Below, piece after piece: positions 56,127 through 64,000 of a stretch of 64,000 nt of DNA. Within the stretch, counting starts at the first letter, position 1. Each line of letters opens with the position of its first letter. The notes under the pieces were generated by a model, which worked only from the letters and a program-made list of their open reading frames with translations, made no database searches and was not told where the DNA came from. Location: assembly GCA_039725955.1 (NCBI GenBank), contig CP091034.1, positions 1,488,001 through 1,552,000 on the forward strand, given 5' to 3'. Position numbers and translations under genes: made by a program. The DNA is from Sinorhizobium sp. B11 (GTDB taxonomy: Bacteria > Pseudomonadota > Alphaproteobacteria > Rhizobiales > Rhizobiaceae).

Positions 56127-56903
56127 TCACGCTTCTGCCTGATAATTTTCGGCAATGTCCTTCCTGCGTTTGATATCTTCGATCATGGCCCGCACCTCCG
56201 CGCCTGCAGCCTCGATTACGGCCTGTGAGCGCCCGCGCACCACGATCTCGGTCGAAAATTTCTGACCCACGTAACGCGGGTACGAGCCGATGCTGGTTTC
56301 GGGATGTGCCTTCTGGATAGCCGTCAGTGGCGTGCCGATCTCGCCTTCGCCATAGGGGCAGGCGATTGCCAGCGAGAGGACAGGCGTACCCGTTCTCAGT
56401 GTCGGCAATACGTTGTCGACCATGGCCTGGAAGACCTGCGGAACACCTGCCATGACATAGACATTGCCGATGATGAAGCCGGGCGCGGTCGATACCGGAT
56501 TGGCGATATGGGCAGCGCCCCGCGGCATGCGGGCCATGCGCTGGCGCGCCTCGGTGAATTCCATCTCCCGGCGCTTGTACATCTCGGCAAGCTGCACCAT
56601 CGCCGCCGCATCGTGCTCGCAGGGCACACCAAAGGCGTTAGAGACAGCGTCCGCGGTGATATCGTCATGCGTCGGCCCGATGCCGCCGGACGTGAAGACA
56701 TAGTCGTATTTGCGACGTAGCGCGTTCAGCGCCTCGACGATCGCATCCTCCTCGTCGGCGACGATCCGAACCTCTTTCAGGTCGATGCCTGAAATTGTCA
56801 GCATATCGGCGAGGTGGCCGATATTCTTGTCCTTGGTACGGCCGGAAAGAAGCTCGTCGCCGATGGCAAGCATGGCGGCGGTGACGACAGTCTCATTGCT
56901 CAT
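56127..56903 (-). CDS. CinA-type molybdopterin-binding domain protein
   Basis: 258 residues. AAMLAIGDELLSGRTKDKN and FTSGGIGPTHDDITADAV define the MoCF/CinA N-terminal domain (COG1058). The PncC deamidase domain of full CinA is absent, so this is the short form. In other bacteria the N-terminal domain hydrolyses ADP-ribose and related pyrophosphates. The ATG at 56903 is where similarity begins; a longer frame runs to 57005. Confidence 0.88.
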   Translation of the reverse strand: MSNETVVTAAMLAIGDELLSGRTKDKNIGHLADMLTISGIDLKEVRIVADEEDAIVEALNALRRKYDYVFTSGGIGPTHDDITADAVSNAFGVPCEHDAAAMVQLAEMYKRREMEFTEARQRMARMPRGAAHIANPVSTAPGFIIGNVYVMAGVPQVFQAMVDNVLPTLRTGTPVLSLAIACPYGEGEIGTPLTAIQKAHPETSIGSYPRYVGQKFSTEIVVRGRSQAVIEAAGAEVRAMIEDIKRRKDIAENYQAEA

Positions 56904-57124
56904 GGGGATATTTCCGTAGTGTGAAGCTCGCAAATAGGTAGCGCCGTTTGGTCGCTTTGCAAACGGCAAAGCGGAAAGCCCATTCAATCGAAAATGAAAC
57001 GGCAAGTGAAATTTCGTCTACAGGCAGTGAACACTGCGTTCTTCTGCGCGGGGCTATGTTGGGCCGGATGCGCTGGTAGAACGATGGCAGTCACGAAATT
57101 CAATCATCCTTGATGGAGATAACA

Positions 57125-57721
57125 ATGGCGAAGATTCTCGTCCTCTACTATTCGGCCTATGGCCACATCGAAACCATGGCTTACGCCGTAGCCGAAGGCG
57201 CAAAGTCTGCCGGCGCTGATGTTGTCGTCAAGCGCGTGCCGGAACTGGTTTCGGAAGAAGTCGCCAAGGCTTCCTACTACAAGCTTGACCAGGCAGCTCC
57301 GATTGCGACCGTCGACGAACTGACCGACTACGATGCGATCATCGTCGGTGCCGGCACGCGCTTCGGCACGGTTGCTTCCCAGATGCGCAATTTCTGGGAC
57401 CAGACCGGCGGCCTCTGGTTCACCGGCAAGCTCGTCGGCAAGGTCGGCTCGATGTTCACCTCGTCCGCTACGCAGCACGGTGGCCAGGAATCGACAATCC
57501 TCGGCTTCGTCCCGACCTTCCTGCACCACGGCATGGCCTACGTCGGCCTTCCCTATGCCTTCCAGGGTCAGATGGGCACGGAAGAAGTAAAGGGCGGCTC
57601 GCCCTACGGCGCATCCACCATCACCAACGGTGACGGCTCACGCCAGCCTTCGGCAATCGAACTCGAAGCCGCCAAGTATCAGGGCGCGCATGTCGCCAAG
57701 ATCGCGGCAAAGCTCGCCTGA
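57125..57721 (+). CDS. wrbA: NAD(P)H:quinone oxidoreductase WrbA
   Basis: 198 residues, a flavodoxin-like FMN protein that reduces quinones by two electrons. MAKILVLYYSAYGHIETMA binds the FMN phosphate; PTRFGTVASQMRNFWDQTGGLW appears as GTRFGTVASQMRNFWDQTGGLW, and FTSSATQHGGQESTI is also typical. The ATG at 57125 has a GGAG site and the protein starts there in the family. A UUCG-loop terminator follows. Confidence 0.96.
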   Translation: MAKILVLYYSAYGHIETMAYAVAEGAKSAGADVVVKRVPELVSEEVAKASYYKLDQAAPIATVDELTDYDAIIVGAGTRFGTVASQMRNFWDQTGGLWFTGKLVGKVGSMFTSSATQHGGQESTILGFVPTFLHHGMAYVGLPYAFQGQMGTEEVKGGSPYGASTITNGDGSRQPSAIELEAAKYQGAHVAKIAAKLA

Positions 57722-57744
57722 GTTCAGCTTGAATCTTTTCGATG

Positions 57745-57776
57745 AACGGCGGTCCTTCGGGGCCGCCGTTTTATTT
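57745..57776 (+). terminator. Intrinsic terminator of wrbA
   Basis: An 11-bp stem with one wobble pair and a TTCG tetraloop (57745-57755, 57760-57770), followed by TTATTTT. The stable UUCG loop makes this one of the clearest terminators in the window. Confidence 0.9.
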
Positions 57777-57871
57777 TGGGATGTTGTTCACCGCACAGTT
57801 TTTCGATCGCCAGCAGGGCAGCATAAACATTTTCTTGACGAATCCGCCTAAGTCGTTGATCTGGACGGCGC

Positions 57872-57957
57872 GCGAGCGTGGCGAAACTGGTAGACGCAAG
57901 GGACTTAAAATCCCTCGGCCTTAGGCTTTACGGGTTCGATCCCCGTCGCTCGCACCA
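57872..57957 (+). tRNA. tRNA-Leu (anticodon UAA)
   Basis: An 86-base class II tRNA with encoded CCA. The acceptor stem GCGAGCG / CGCTCGC is perfect. The anticodon stem AGGGA / TCCCT closes a 7-base loop CTTAAAA with TAA in the anticodon place, reading UUA. A long variable arm (CGGCCTTAGGC) and T-arm ACGGG-TTCGATC-CCCGT confirm Leu. No integration signs flank its 3' end. Confidence 0.97.
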
Positions 57958-58090
57958 TCTTTATAAATGTGTTCGAATGTGCTTGTATAATGTGGATAAA
58001 CCATAGGCAGTGCTTGTCTATGGCGCCGTTGCTGCAAAAAATGTAGGCATTGTGCGGTTGAGTAAGGGTTGTCTTAGTGGGAGTAAGACG

Positions 58091-58222
58091 ATGGTTTACG
58101 ACTGGGATGGAGCAAGAACGCGGCGCATCAGGCTCTTCAAGATGAGCGCTCTTCTCCTGTTGGGAACGGCTATGGCAGCGGTGCCGCTGTTCCTCTGGGC
58201 GGTGCAGTTCCGCGGCTTCTAG
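58091..58222 (+). CDS. Very small membrane protein
   Basis: 43 residues: MVYDWDGARTRRIRLFKM, then one membrane segment SALLLLGTAMAAVPLFLWAV. A GGGAG site with good spacing precedes the ATG at 58091; a longer frame to 58010 overlaps the tRNA downstream region and lacks a site. Charge distribution suggests the N-terminus stays in the cytoplasm. No family recognised. Confidence 0.6.
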   Translation: MVYDWDGARTRRIRLFKMSALLLLGTAMAAVPLFLWAVQFRGF

Positions 58223-58252
58223 TTTTCCGATCCACTGCCAGTGTCTGGCAAA

Positions 58253-58615
58253 TTACACAGCGGCATTCGCCCCGGTTTTCGTTTCACGCCATTTGTTAAA
58301 GACCCAGCCGGCGACCAGGCCGATTGCGGCGCCTGCTGCCTTGACGCCTGCATCGTGAAGGCGCGCATGCCGCGTCGGCGACAGGTATTGCAGATATTCG
58401 ATCGCGAACGCACCGAGGATCAGCAGCACGGCAACCATTTTCCATTGCTTCGGATAGGCAAGAGCAAAAGCCAGCCCGGCGGCGAGATAAGCCGAGGCAC
58501 GATCGATATCGGGTGTTTCGATCGTGTGGGGACGCAATTCGATCGGTGAAACTGTGACGAACACGATGAAGGCGAGAAGAAGCCACGCCAGCGGCTTTGT
58601 GATCTTGGATGTCAT
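58253..58615 (-). CDS. VanZ-like family membrane protein
   Basis: 120 residues with four hydrophobic segments. VTVSPIELRP, LAYPKQWKMVAVLLILGAFAIEYLQYLSPTRHARLHD and the following GVKAAGAAIGLVAG fit the VanZ-like fold. The family is named for a teicoplanin-resistance gene but most members have no known function. It starts with MTSKITKPLAWLLL and is divergent from ilvA. Confidence 0.8.
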   Translation of the reverse strand: MTSKITKPLAWLLLAFIVFVTVSPIELRPHTIETPDIDRASAYLAAGLAFALAYPKQWKMVAVLLILGAFAIEYLQYLSPTRHARLHDAGVKAAGAAIGLVAGWVFNKWRETKTGANAAV

Positions 58616-58810
58616 GCTGCCGTCATATTAGCAATTGCTATGCACCATCAAGTTAAAAGCCGTCCACCTGAGGGTGATTTTGGGCTTAATCCGAAGACGC
58701 GCTTAAGGAAGCCTTTCATCGAGCGAACCGCAAATAGCGCAAACGGGCTTCTTTCCGCTGCCTGCCTGTGTCATAGCGGCGTCAGGATTTTGAAGAATGG
58801 ACGAACGCCC

Positions 58811-60061
58811 GTGACGAGACACGATGTCGAAGGCGCAGAAGAGGCAATGCGCAGCCTTTTCCCCGCCACGCCGCTGCAGCTCAATGATCACCTTTCCGCC
58901 CGCTACGGTGCCGATATCTGGCTGAAGCGCGAGGATCTGTCGCCGGTGCGCTCCTACAAGATCCGCGGCGCGTTCAATTTCTTCCGCAAGGCAATTGCCG
59001 AAGGGGCGGGCGGCAAGACTTTTGTCTGCGCATCGGCCGGCAATCACGCGCAGGGCTTTGCCTTCGTCTGCCGCCATTTCGGCGTCCCGGGCGTCGTCTT
59101 CATGCCGGTCACCACGCCGCAGCAGAAGATCGACAAGACCCGCATGTTTGGCGCCGGTTTCATCACCATTGAACTCATCGGCGATTTCTTCGACCAATGC
59201 TATCAGGCTGCCCGCGATCACGTCGAGGCAATCGGTGGCGTCATGGTGCCGCCCTTCGATCATGTCGATATCATCGAGGGGCAGGCGACAGTGGCCGCCG
59301 AAATCATGCAGCAGCTTCCCGAAGGCGTTTTGCCTGACATGATCGTCCTGCCGGTCGGCGGCGGCGGGCTTGCCGCCGGCATTACCGGTTATCTCGATGG
59401 CATCGTCGCAAAGTCCGATTTCATCTTTACCGAACCTGCCGGCGCGCCGAGCTTGCGCCGCAGCCTTGAGGCGGGGCAGGTGGTTACACTTCCGAAGGTC
59501 GACAATTTCGTCGATGGCGCGGCCGTCGCCCGCATCGGCGACCTGAATTTCGCGGCTCTGAAGGGTTTCTCGGCCGATCAGGTCAGGCTGATGCCGGAAA
59601 ATGCCATCTGCGTCACCATCCAGGAGATGCTGAACGTCGAAGGTGTCGTGCTGGAGCCGGCCGGCGCCCTGTCGCTGACGGCGATCGCCGCCATGGATCG
59701 CGCGGCCATCAAGGGCAAGACGATCGTTGCCGTCGTCTCTGGCGGCAATTTCGATTTCGAGCGGCTGCCCGATGTCAAGGAAAGGGCCATGCGCTACGCC
59801 GGCCTGAAGAAATACTTCATCCTGCGCCTTGCCCAGCGCCCTGGTGCGCTACGCGATTTCCTCAATCTGCTCGGACCGCATGATGACATCGCCCGCTTCG
59901 AATATCTGAAGAAATCGGCGCGCAATTTCGGTTCGATCCTGATCGGCATCGAAACGACGGCTCCGGAGAATTTTGCAACGCTGGTTGCCAATTTCGAAAG
60001 CGCGGGCATGGGCTTCGAAGACATTACCGAGAACGAGATCCTCGCAAACCTGATCATTTGA
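58811..60061 (+). CDS. ilvA: Threonine ammonia-lyase (threonine dehydratase)
   Basis: 416 residues; PLP enzyme that makes 2-oxobutanoate for isoleucine. The lysine motif is REDLSPVRSYKIRGAFNF, the phosphate loop LPVGGGGLAAG, and SGGNFDFERL ends the catalytic domain. A C-terminal ACT-like region (FILRLAQRPGALRDFLNLL) suggests feedback control. The start is uncertain: the GTG at 58811 gives MTRHDVEGAEEAMRSLFPATPL, the usual N-terminus, but the frame is open to 58640. ilvD at 29913 supplies a later step of the same pathway. Confidence 0.93.
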   Translation: MTRHDVEGAEEAMRSLFPATPLQLNDHLSARYGADIWLKREDLSPVRSYKIRGAFNFFRKAIAEGAGGKTFVCASAGNHAQGFAFVCRHFGVPGVVFMPVTTPQQKIDKTRMFGAGFITIELIGDFFDQCYQAARDHVEAIGGVMVPPFDHVDIIEGQATVAAEIMQQLPEGVLPDMIVLPVGGGGLAAGITGYLDGIVAKSDFIFTEPAGAPSLRRSLEAGQVVTLPKVDNFVDGAAVARIGDLNFAALKGFSADQVRLMPENAICVTIQEMLNVEGVVLEPAGALSLTAIAAMDRAAIKGKTIVAVVSGGNFDFERLPDVKERAMRYAGLKKYFILRLAQRPGALRDFLNLLGPHDDIARFEYLKKSARNFGSILIGIETTAPENFATLVANFESAGMGFEDITENEILANLII

Positions 60062-60097
60062 CTTTGCGTCAACTGCACTGCGTGCTAAAGGCGGATT

Positions 60098-60427
60098 ATG
60101 GCTTCGTTCCTTTCAAACATTCTTTCGGTATTCTCCGGCGGCGGCAAATCCTCCAGCGAGGCGGCTGCAGGTCCTTCCGGCGAGCCCCAGCTCTATGGTG
60201 ATTGCACCATCTATGCCGAGCCGCAGAAGGAAGGCGGCCAGTATCGTCTTGCCGGCCGTATCGAAAAGAAGGTCGGCGAGGACGTTTTGGTGCGCAAGTT
60301 CATTCGCGCAGATCTCTTCTCTTCGTCTGACGATGCGATCGAATGCACCGTGCGCAAGGCGCAGCAGATCATCGATCAGCACGGCCCTTCTCTCTTCAAT
60401 GACGGCGAGAAGCTGCGTCAAGTGTAA
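60098..60427 (+). CDS. HlyU-family protein
   Basis: 109 residues matching the HlyU domain family: MASFLSNILSVFSGG at the start, GDCTIYAEPQKEGGQYRLAGRIEKKV and KFIRADLFSSSDDAIECTVRKAQQIIDQHG. Named after a haemolysin activator, but this domain is a short protein of unclear role and unlike ArsR-type HlyU. It starts 37 bases after ilvA, so it may be co-transcribed. Function unknown. Confidence 0.8.
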   Translation: MASFLSNILSVFSGGGKSSSEAAAGPSGEPQLYGDCTIYAEPQKEGGQYRLAGRIEKKVGEDVLVRKFIRADLFSSSDDAIECTVRKAQQIIDQHGPSLFNDGEKLRQV

Positions 60428-60671
60428 GCACCCGTTGATCGGGCAGGACTTGTTCGAGCTACATTTCCCGTTGTTTTTCAAATCCATGACCGCATTCCAG
60501 CAACGGAAATTGCTGCTTTGCTCACCTAATCTTAAAGGATTGCGGTAAAGGTGGCGCCTGCAGGTTTTGCAGGGCGCCGCATGTGTTTGAGCTTTCCGGA
60601 CGATTGACCAGAAAATCCGCTGCTGCGGCTGCGTCTCTCTCGCGCGGTCGCGCTGTCGGTGGAGGGCCGTG

Positions 60672-61940
60672 ATGGAGCTCTTCAACACCGCGCTCTTCAT
60701 CGTTGAAGCCGTCGGCTACTTCGTGCTGATGGTCAGCCTCCTGCATTTTCGCCAGCGCCTCGGACTGGGTGTCTTCCTGACTGCACTCGGCGTCATGCAT
60801 TTCATGGAGACCTACCTCGCTGCGGTCTTCTACGTTTCCCTGCCGTTCGGGGATGTCTCGCCGGGATCTTCGATCTTCTTTTCCGGCAAGCTGATGATGA
60901 TCCTCATGCTCTATCTGCAGGAGGATGCGTCGACCGTTCGCCAGCCGATCTATGGCCTGTTTTTCGGCAATCTCCTGACCGTTGCCATCGCCTGGGTGCT
61001 GCAGCTTCATCAGCCGCTGGAGCTGTCGCCGGGCCATCCGGCCGATGTCAACTTCCTGAAGGAAATGGGCTGGCTGATGGTATGGGGAACGGCAATCCTC
61101 TATCTCGACTCGCTCGGCATCATCCTGCTCTACGAGAAGCTCGGCGATTTCATGCGCCGGCGCGTGGTGCTGCGCTTCATGATCTCGGGCCTTGTGGTTC
61201 TGACCTTTGACCAGATCTGTTTCTTCAGCGGCCTGCATTATTTCGTGGGCGTCCCGATGGCGGCCTTCTGGGCGGGATGGAAAGCCAAGATGCTGGCCGT
61301 CTGCCTCTATTCCCTGATGTTTGCCGTCTACGAATATCACATCAGACGGAACGGCGTTGCAGCCTCGGCGCGCTCGATAAGCGACCTTTTCGGCGATCTG
61401 ACATTCCGCGAACGCTACAACGATCTTCTGGAGCGCACCGGTCGCGATATGCTGACTGGTGTCTATGATCGCAGCCGCATGGAGCTGGAGGCGCCACTGA
61501 TGGTGCGCGAGGCGCTGCGGCAGGGTCAATATGCCACCGTTCTCATCATCGACGCGGATCATTTCAAGGACGTCAACGACGGCTTCGGCCATCTGCAGGG
61601 CGACGAGGTTCTGAAGGCCATCGCCAGCAGGCTCGGAACGACGCTGCGCTCCAGCGATCGTATCTTTCGCTTCGGCGGCGAAGAGTTCGTCGCCGTCTGC
61701 CCCGGTACAGGCCATGAGGAAGGCCTGCTCTTGGCGGAACGCCTGCGCTGGACGATCGTGACCAGTGTGAAGACACCCGACGATGCCTCGGTATCGGTTA
61801 GCATAGGGGTTGCGACTGCGGACGAGGACGGCGTCAGCTTCACAACCGTGCTGTCGGCGGCAGACAGCCGCCTTTATGATGCAAAAAAGAGCGGCCGCAA
61901 CTGTGTCGTCGGCCGCTCCGGAGTGGTTAAGGTCGTCTAG
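60672..61940 (+). CDS. Membrane diguanylate cyclase (GGDEF domain)
   Basis: 422 residues. About seven hydrophobic segments fill residues 1-225, an input domain I do not recognise. A linker leads to the GGDEF domain (about 255-415) with DADHFKDVNDGFGH and the active motif FGGEEF. The I-site RSSD lies five residues before it, so feedback inhibition by c-di-GMP is expected. No EAL domain follows, so it should only synthesise c-di-GMP. ATG 60672 follows GGAGGG; a GTG 3 bases earlier is possible. Confidence 0.92.
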   Translation: MELFNTALFIVEAVGYFVLMVSLLHFRQRLGLGVFLTALGVMHFMETYLAAVFYVSLPFGDVSPGSSIFFSGKLMMILMLYLQEDASTVRQPIYGLFFGNLLTVAIAWVLQLHQPLELSPGHPADVNFLKEMGWLMVWGTAILYLDSLGIILLYEKLGDFMRRRVVLRFMISGLVVLTFDQICFFSGLHYFVGVPMAAFWAGWKAKMLAVCLYSLMFAVYEYHIRRNGVAASARSISDLFGDLTFRERYNDLLERTGRDMLTGVYDRSRMELEAPLMVREALRQGQYATVLIIDADHFKDVNDGFGHLQGDEVLKAIASRLGTTLRSSDRIFRFGGEEFVAVCPGTGHEEGLLLAERLRWTIVTSVKTPDDASVSVSIGVATADEDGVSFTTVLSAADSRLYDAKKSGRNCVVGRSGVVKVV

Positions 61941-61951
61941 ATCCCGCGCGC

Positions 61952-62728
61952 TCAGGCGGCGCGGAAGACCTTGGCGCCGGAGGGAGCGCTCGTCATGCCG
62001 CCGTCGACGGTGATCTCGATGCCCGTGACATTGCTGGAATCGTCGGAGGCGAGATAGAGCGCAGCCTTTGCGATCTCGTCTGCTTCGCTCATGCGGCCAA
62101 GCGCACTCATGCTTCCGAGCTTTTCTTCGAGTGCCGACATCGCATCTTCCGTCTGCGCATAGGGCGACCAGATCGGTGTGCGCGTGCCGCCCGGCGTTAC
62201 CTGATTGACGCGGATACCGCGCGGCGCAAGCTCGGAGGCAAGGTTGCGGGTCATGGAGCGTACGGCGCCCTTCGTGGCGGCATAGGCCGACCAGCCTGGT
62301 GCGCCGAGAACGGCATGGACCGAGCCGTTGAGGATGACGGATGCGCCATCATTCAGATGCGGAAGCGCTGACTGAACCGTGAAGAAGACCGAGGTCAGGT
62401 TGGTGCTGATGATCTTTTCGAACTGTTCCAGCGACGTCTGGCCGAGCGGCGTTGCGCCGCCGATACCGGCATTGGCAAAGACGATATCGAATTTGCCGAC
62501 GGCGGAAGCTGCCTCGGCGAAGATCTTCTCCGCGGCCGCTACGTCGGTCAGATCAATCTTCAGTGCGAGCACGTCGCCGCCAAGCGCTTTCTTGGCCGTT
62601 GCGAGCGTTTCCGGATTACGGCCGGTAATGATGACCTTCGCGCCTTCGGCAACGAAAACCTTGGCGGTGGCAAGCCCGATACCGCTGTTGCCGCCGGTAA
62701 TGAGCGCGACCTTGTTCTTGAGACGCAT
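61952..62728 (-). CDS. Short-chain dehydrogenase/reductase
   Basis: 258 residues of the classical SDR type. TGGNSGIGLATA binds the cofactor; NAGIGG follows, then the catalytic serine and YAATKGAVRSMTRNLASEL. VTPGGTRTPIW and GIEITVDGGMTS end the fold. A TetR gene lies divergently 106 bases away with an operator between them, so the SDR is probably its target. Substrate unknown. Confidence 0.93.
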   Translation of the reverse strand: MRLKNKVALITGGNSGIGLATAKVFVAEGAKVIITGRNPETLATAKKALGGDVLALKIDLTDVAAAEKIFAEAASAVGKFDIVFANAGIGGATPLGQTSLEQFEKIISTNLTSVFFTVQSALPHLNDGASVILNGSVHAVLGAPGWSAYAATKGAVRSMTRNLASELAPRGIRVNQVTPGGTRTPIWSPYAQTEDAMSALEEKLGSMSALGRMSEADEIAKAALYLASDDSSNVTGIEITVDGGMTSAPSGAKVFRAA

Positions 62729-62757
62729 GGGAATGGCTCCTATTGGAAAATGTCCCG

Positions 62758-62805
62758 ATCTGGATTATGATCGATATCTAGAATGATTATGATCATAATC
62801 CAGAT
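62758..62805. promoter_or_regulatory. TetR-type operator between SDR and tetR genes
   Basis: A perfect 15-bp inverted repeat (62758-62772 and 62791-62805) spans 48 bases. Inside it, GATTATGATCATAATC at 62785-62800 is a perfect 16-bp palindrome. A related sequence at 62763-62778 matches it in 13 of 16 positions, with centres 22 bp apart. This arrangement suits two dimers of the divergent TetR protein. Binding is inferred. Confidence 0.75.
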
Positions 62806-62834
62806 AAGTCAAGTCCGCATGTCGGGAGATTTCA

Positions 62835-63404
62835 ATGGGCCATTCGCAACTGGAAAAACAGAAGACGCACGACAGGATCATCGAGATTGCGTCCAGGCGC
62901 CTGCGGGAAAAGGGGCTCGAGGGTATCGGGGTTGCCGACCTGATGAAGGAGGCCGGGCTGACGGTCGGCGGCTTCTACAAGCATTTTGCGTCACGCGATG
63001 AGATGGTGGCGGAAGCCATGAAACTGGCTTTCGGATCCTGGGAAGCGAAAGTGCGTTCAGAGGGCAGGGCGCCGGCAGATATTCCGATCGCGGAATATTC
63101 CGCCAACTATCTGAGCGAGGTTCATCGTGACGACGTAAGCGGCGGCTGCCCTTTTGCTGCGCTGACGGCCGATCTCGCCCGCAGCGACGGGAAATGCCGG
63201 TCGCTTGCGACCGAGCAGCTGAAGACGAATCTGGAAAACATGACAGACCGTATGAGCGCGGGCGATGAGGCTGAGGCGCGCCGCAAGGCAATCATCGTCT
63301 CGTGTCTGATGAGTGGCGCGCTCGGCCTTGCGCGCATCGCGGACGATGAAAAACTCTCCGACGAAATTCTGGAAACGGCCCGAGCTTTCGTCAATGATTT
63401 CTAG
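62835..63404 (+). CDS. TetR/AcrR-family transcriptional regulator
   Basis: 189 residues. The N-terminal helix-turn-helix region KTHDRIIEIASRRLREKGLEGIGVADLMKEAGLTVGGFYKHFASRDEM is typical. The C-terminal ligand domain includes VSGGCPFAALTADLAR, a segment common in regulators of this subgroup near oxidoreductases. GGGAG precedes the ATG. It likely represses itself and the divergent SDR gene; the ligand is unknown. Confidence 0.93.
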   Translation: MGHSQLEKQKTHDRIIEIASRRLREKGLEGIGVADLMKEAGLTVGGFYKHFASRDEMVAEAMKLAFGSWEAKVRSEGRAPADIPIAEYSANYLSEVHRDDVSGGCPFAALTADLARSDGKCRSLATEQLKTNLENMTDRMSAGDEAEARRKAIIVSCLMSGALGLARIADDEKLSDEILETARAFVNDF

Positions 63405-63435
63405 ACAAAATGAAAGGGCCGGCTAATGCCGACCC
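63405..63435 (-). terminator. Terminator of the azoreductase gene
   Basis: Stem GGG-x-CGGC / GCCG-x-CCC with a 4-base loop (63416-63435), followed on the minus strand by TTTCATTTT. It lies between the convergent tetR and azoreductase genes. Confidence 0.6.
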
Positions 63436-63461
63436 CTCGAGTGGAACTTTGAATTTGCAGG

Positions 63462-64000
63462 TTAGGCAGCGAGAGCAAGCTCGTCGACGCGCGACTTTGC
63501 GGCGCCGATAGCCTTTTCTGCAGCTTCCGGGCCGAAGGCGAGGCCTTCGACATAGATGGTCTCAATGTCGGCAATGCCGAGGAAGCCGAGAACCGACTTC
63601 AGGTAAGGAACCGCATGATTCATGCCGGCAGCCGGACCCTGGGAATACACGCCGCCCGAAGCAAGGACGACATAGACCTTCTTGCCGGTAGCAAGGCCGA
63701 CCGGGCCGCTTTCGGTATACTTGAAGGTCAGACCGGCGCGGGCCACATTATCGATCCAGGTCTTCAGCGAAGAATAGATGTTGAAATTGATGAGGCCGGT
63801 GCCGATGACGATGCTGTCGGCTGCGAGCAGTTCATTGACCAACTCGTCAGACGTTTTTACGGCAGCAGCTTCCTGAGCCGTGCGGGCTTCCGGCGGCTTG
63901 CGAATAGCGGCCGTAAACAAATCGTCGATGTGCGGAAGCGGATTTGCTGCAAGGTCGCGGCGAACGACGACGCTACCCGGGGCCTGAGCCTTGAGCTTGT
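63462..64000 (-). CDS. FMN-dependent NADH-azoreductase, C-terminal part (partial)
   Basis: 179 codons of an AzoR-type flavoprotein; the N-terminus lies beyond the window end. NFNIYSSLKTWIDNVARAGLTFKYTESGPVGL and the loop ASGGVYSQGPAAGMNHAVPYLKSVLGFLGI match the family. The enzyme reduces azo compounds and quinones with NADH and FMN. Residues upstream of 63920 (VVVRRDLAANPLPHIDDLF) continue the same frame, so the TTG there is not the start. Often several copies occur in rhizobia. Confidence 0.9.
   Translation of the reverse strand, partial: KLKAQAPGSVVVRRDLAANPLPHIDDLFTAAIRKPPEARTAQEAAAVKTSDELVNELLAADSIVIGTGLINFNIYSSLKTWIDNVARAGLTFKYTESGPVGLATGKKVYVVLASGGVYSQGPAAGMNHAVPYLKSVLGFLGIADIETIYVEGLAFGPEAAEKAIGAAKSRVDELALAA

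Noticed and set aside
57872..58090. Integration site or mobile element at tRNA-Leu
   Set aside because: No direct repeat of the tRNA 3' end, no integrase gene and ordinary flanking genes.
26106..64000. Insertion sequences, CRISPR arrays or prophage genes in the accessory part
   Set aside because: No transposase, integrase or regularly spaced repeat was seen on either strand.

Overview
The window looks like a chromosomal segment of a Rhizobiales bacterium, most likely Rhizobium or a close relative. The coding sequences are GC-rich, the ribosomal proteins are of alphaproteobacterial type, adk follows secY directly with neither infA nor rpmJ, and the accessory genes include types common in Rhizobiaceae (MsrPQ, class II ribonucleotide reductase NrdJ, DUF1883, an HlyU-like protein). 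No species call is possible without a database.

Positions 1-26105 are the transcription/translation supercluster on the + strand. It runs from the 3' end of rpoB through rpoC and the str group (rpsL, rpsG, fusA, tuf) to the S10, spc and alpha groups, rpsJ to rplQ. Between rpoC and rpsL lie two minus-strand genes, a secreted PAP2 acid phosphatase and a small unknown protein. Many intergenic gaps in the cluster hold GC-rich hairpins. Several have T-tracts like intrinsic terminators (after rpsQ, rplO, rpsM, rpsK and rpoA), so the cluster may be cut into transcription units or attenuated.

Positions 26106-46970 are an accessory stretch of short one- and two-gene units on both strands. They cover methionine-sulfoxide repair (MsrPQ and a free Met-R-SO reductase), branched-chain amino-acid synthesis (ilvD), envelope protein quality control (HtrA), replication-fork maintenance (RarA), several regulator/target pairs (MarR with a GFA-family enzyme, LysR with an SDR), oxidoreductases and small unknown membrane proteins. 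Three oddities stand out. A DapA-like protein lacks the Schiff-base lysine. A hormone-sensitive-lipase-family esterase lacks the nucleophile serine. A DUF2809 gene is interrupted by a frameshift.

Positions 47000-53750 hold a two-component system with codon use unlike its neighbours, and the cobalamin-dependent ribonucleotide reductase nrdJ. An NrdR-box-like palindrome lies upstream of nrdJ. From 53751 to 64000 come a PDC-sensor-like lipoprotein, xanthine phosphoribosyltransferase, a tandem universal stress protein, a CinA-type domain protein, WrbA, tRNA-Leu(UAA), threonine ammonia-lyase, a membrane GGDEF protein, a divergent TetR/SDR pair around a clear operator, and an azoreductase cut by the window end.

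The strongest unexplained structures are the symmetric MarR promoter/operator at 32245-32287, the two pseudo-enzyme candidates, and the hairpins inside the ribosomal cluster. No mobile element, CRISPR array or phage gene was seen.
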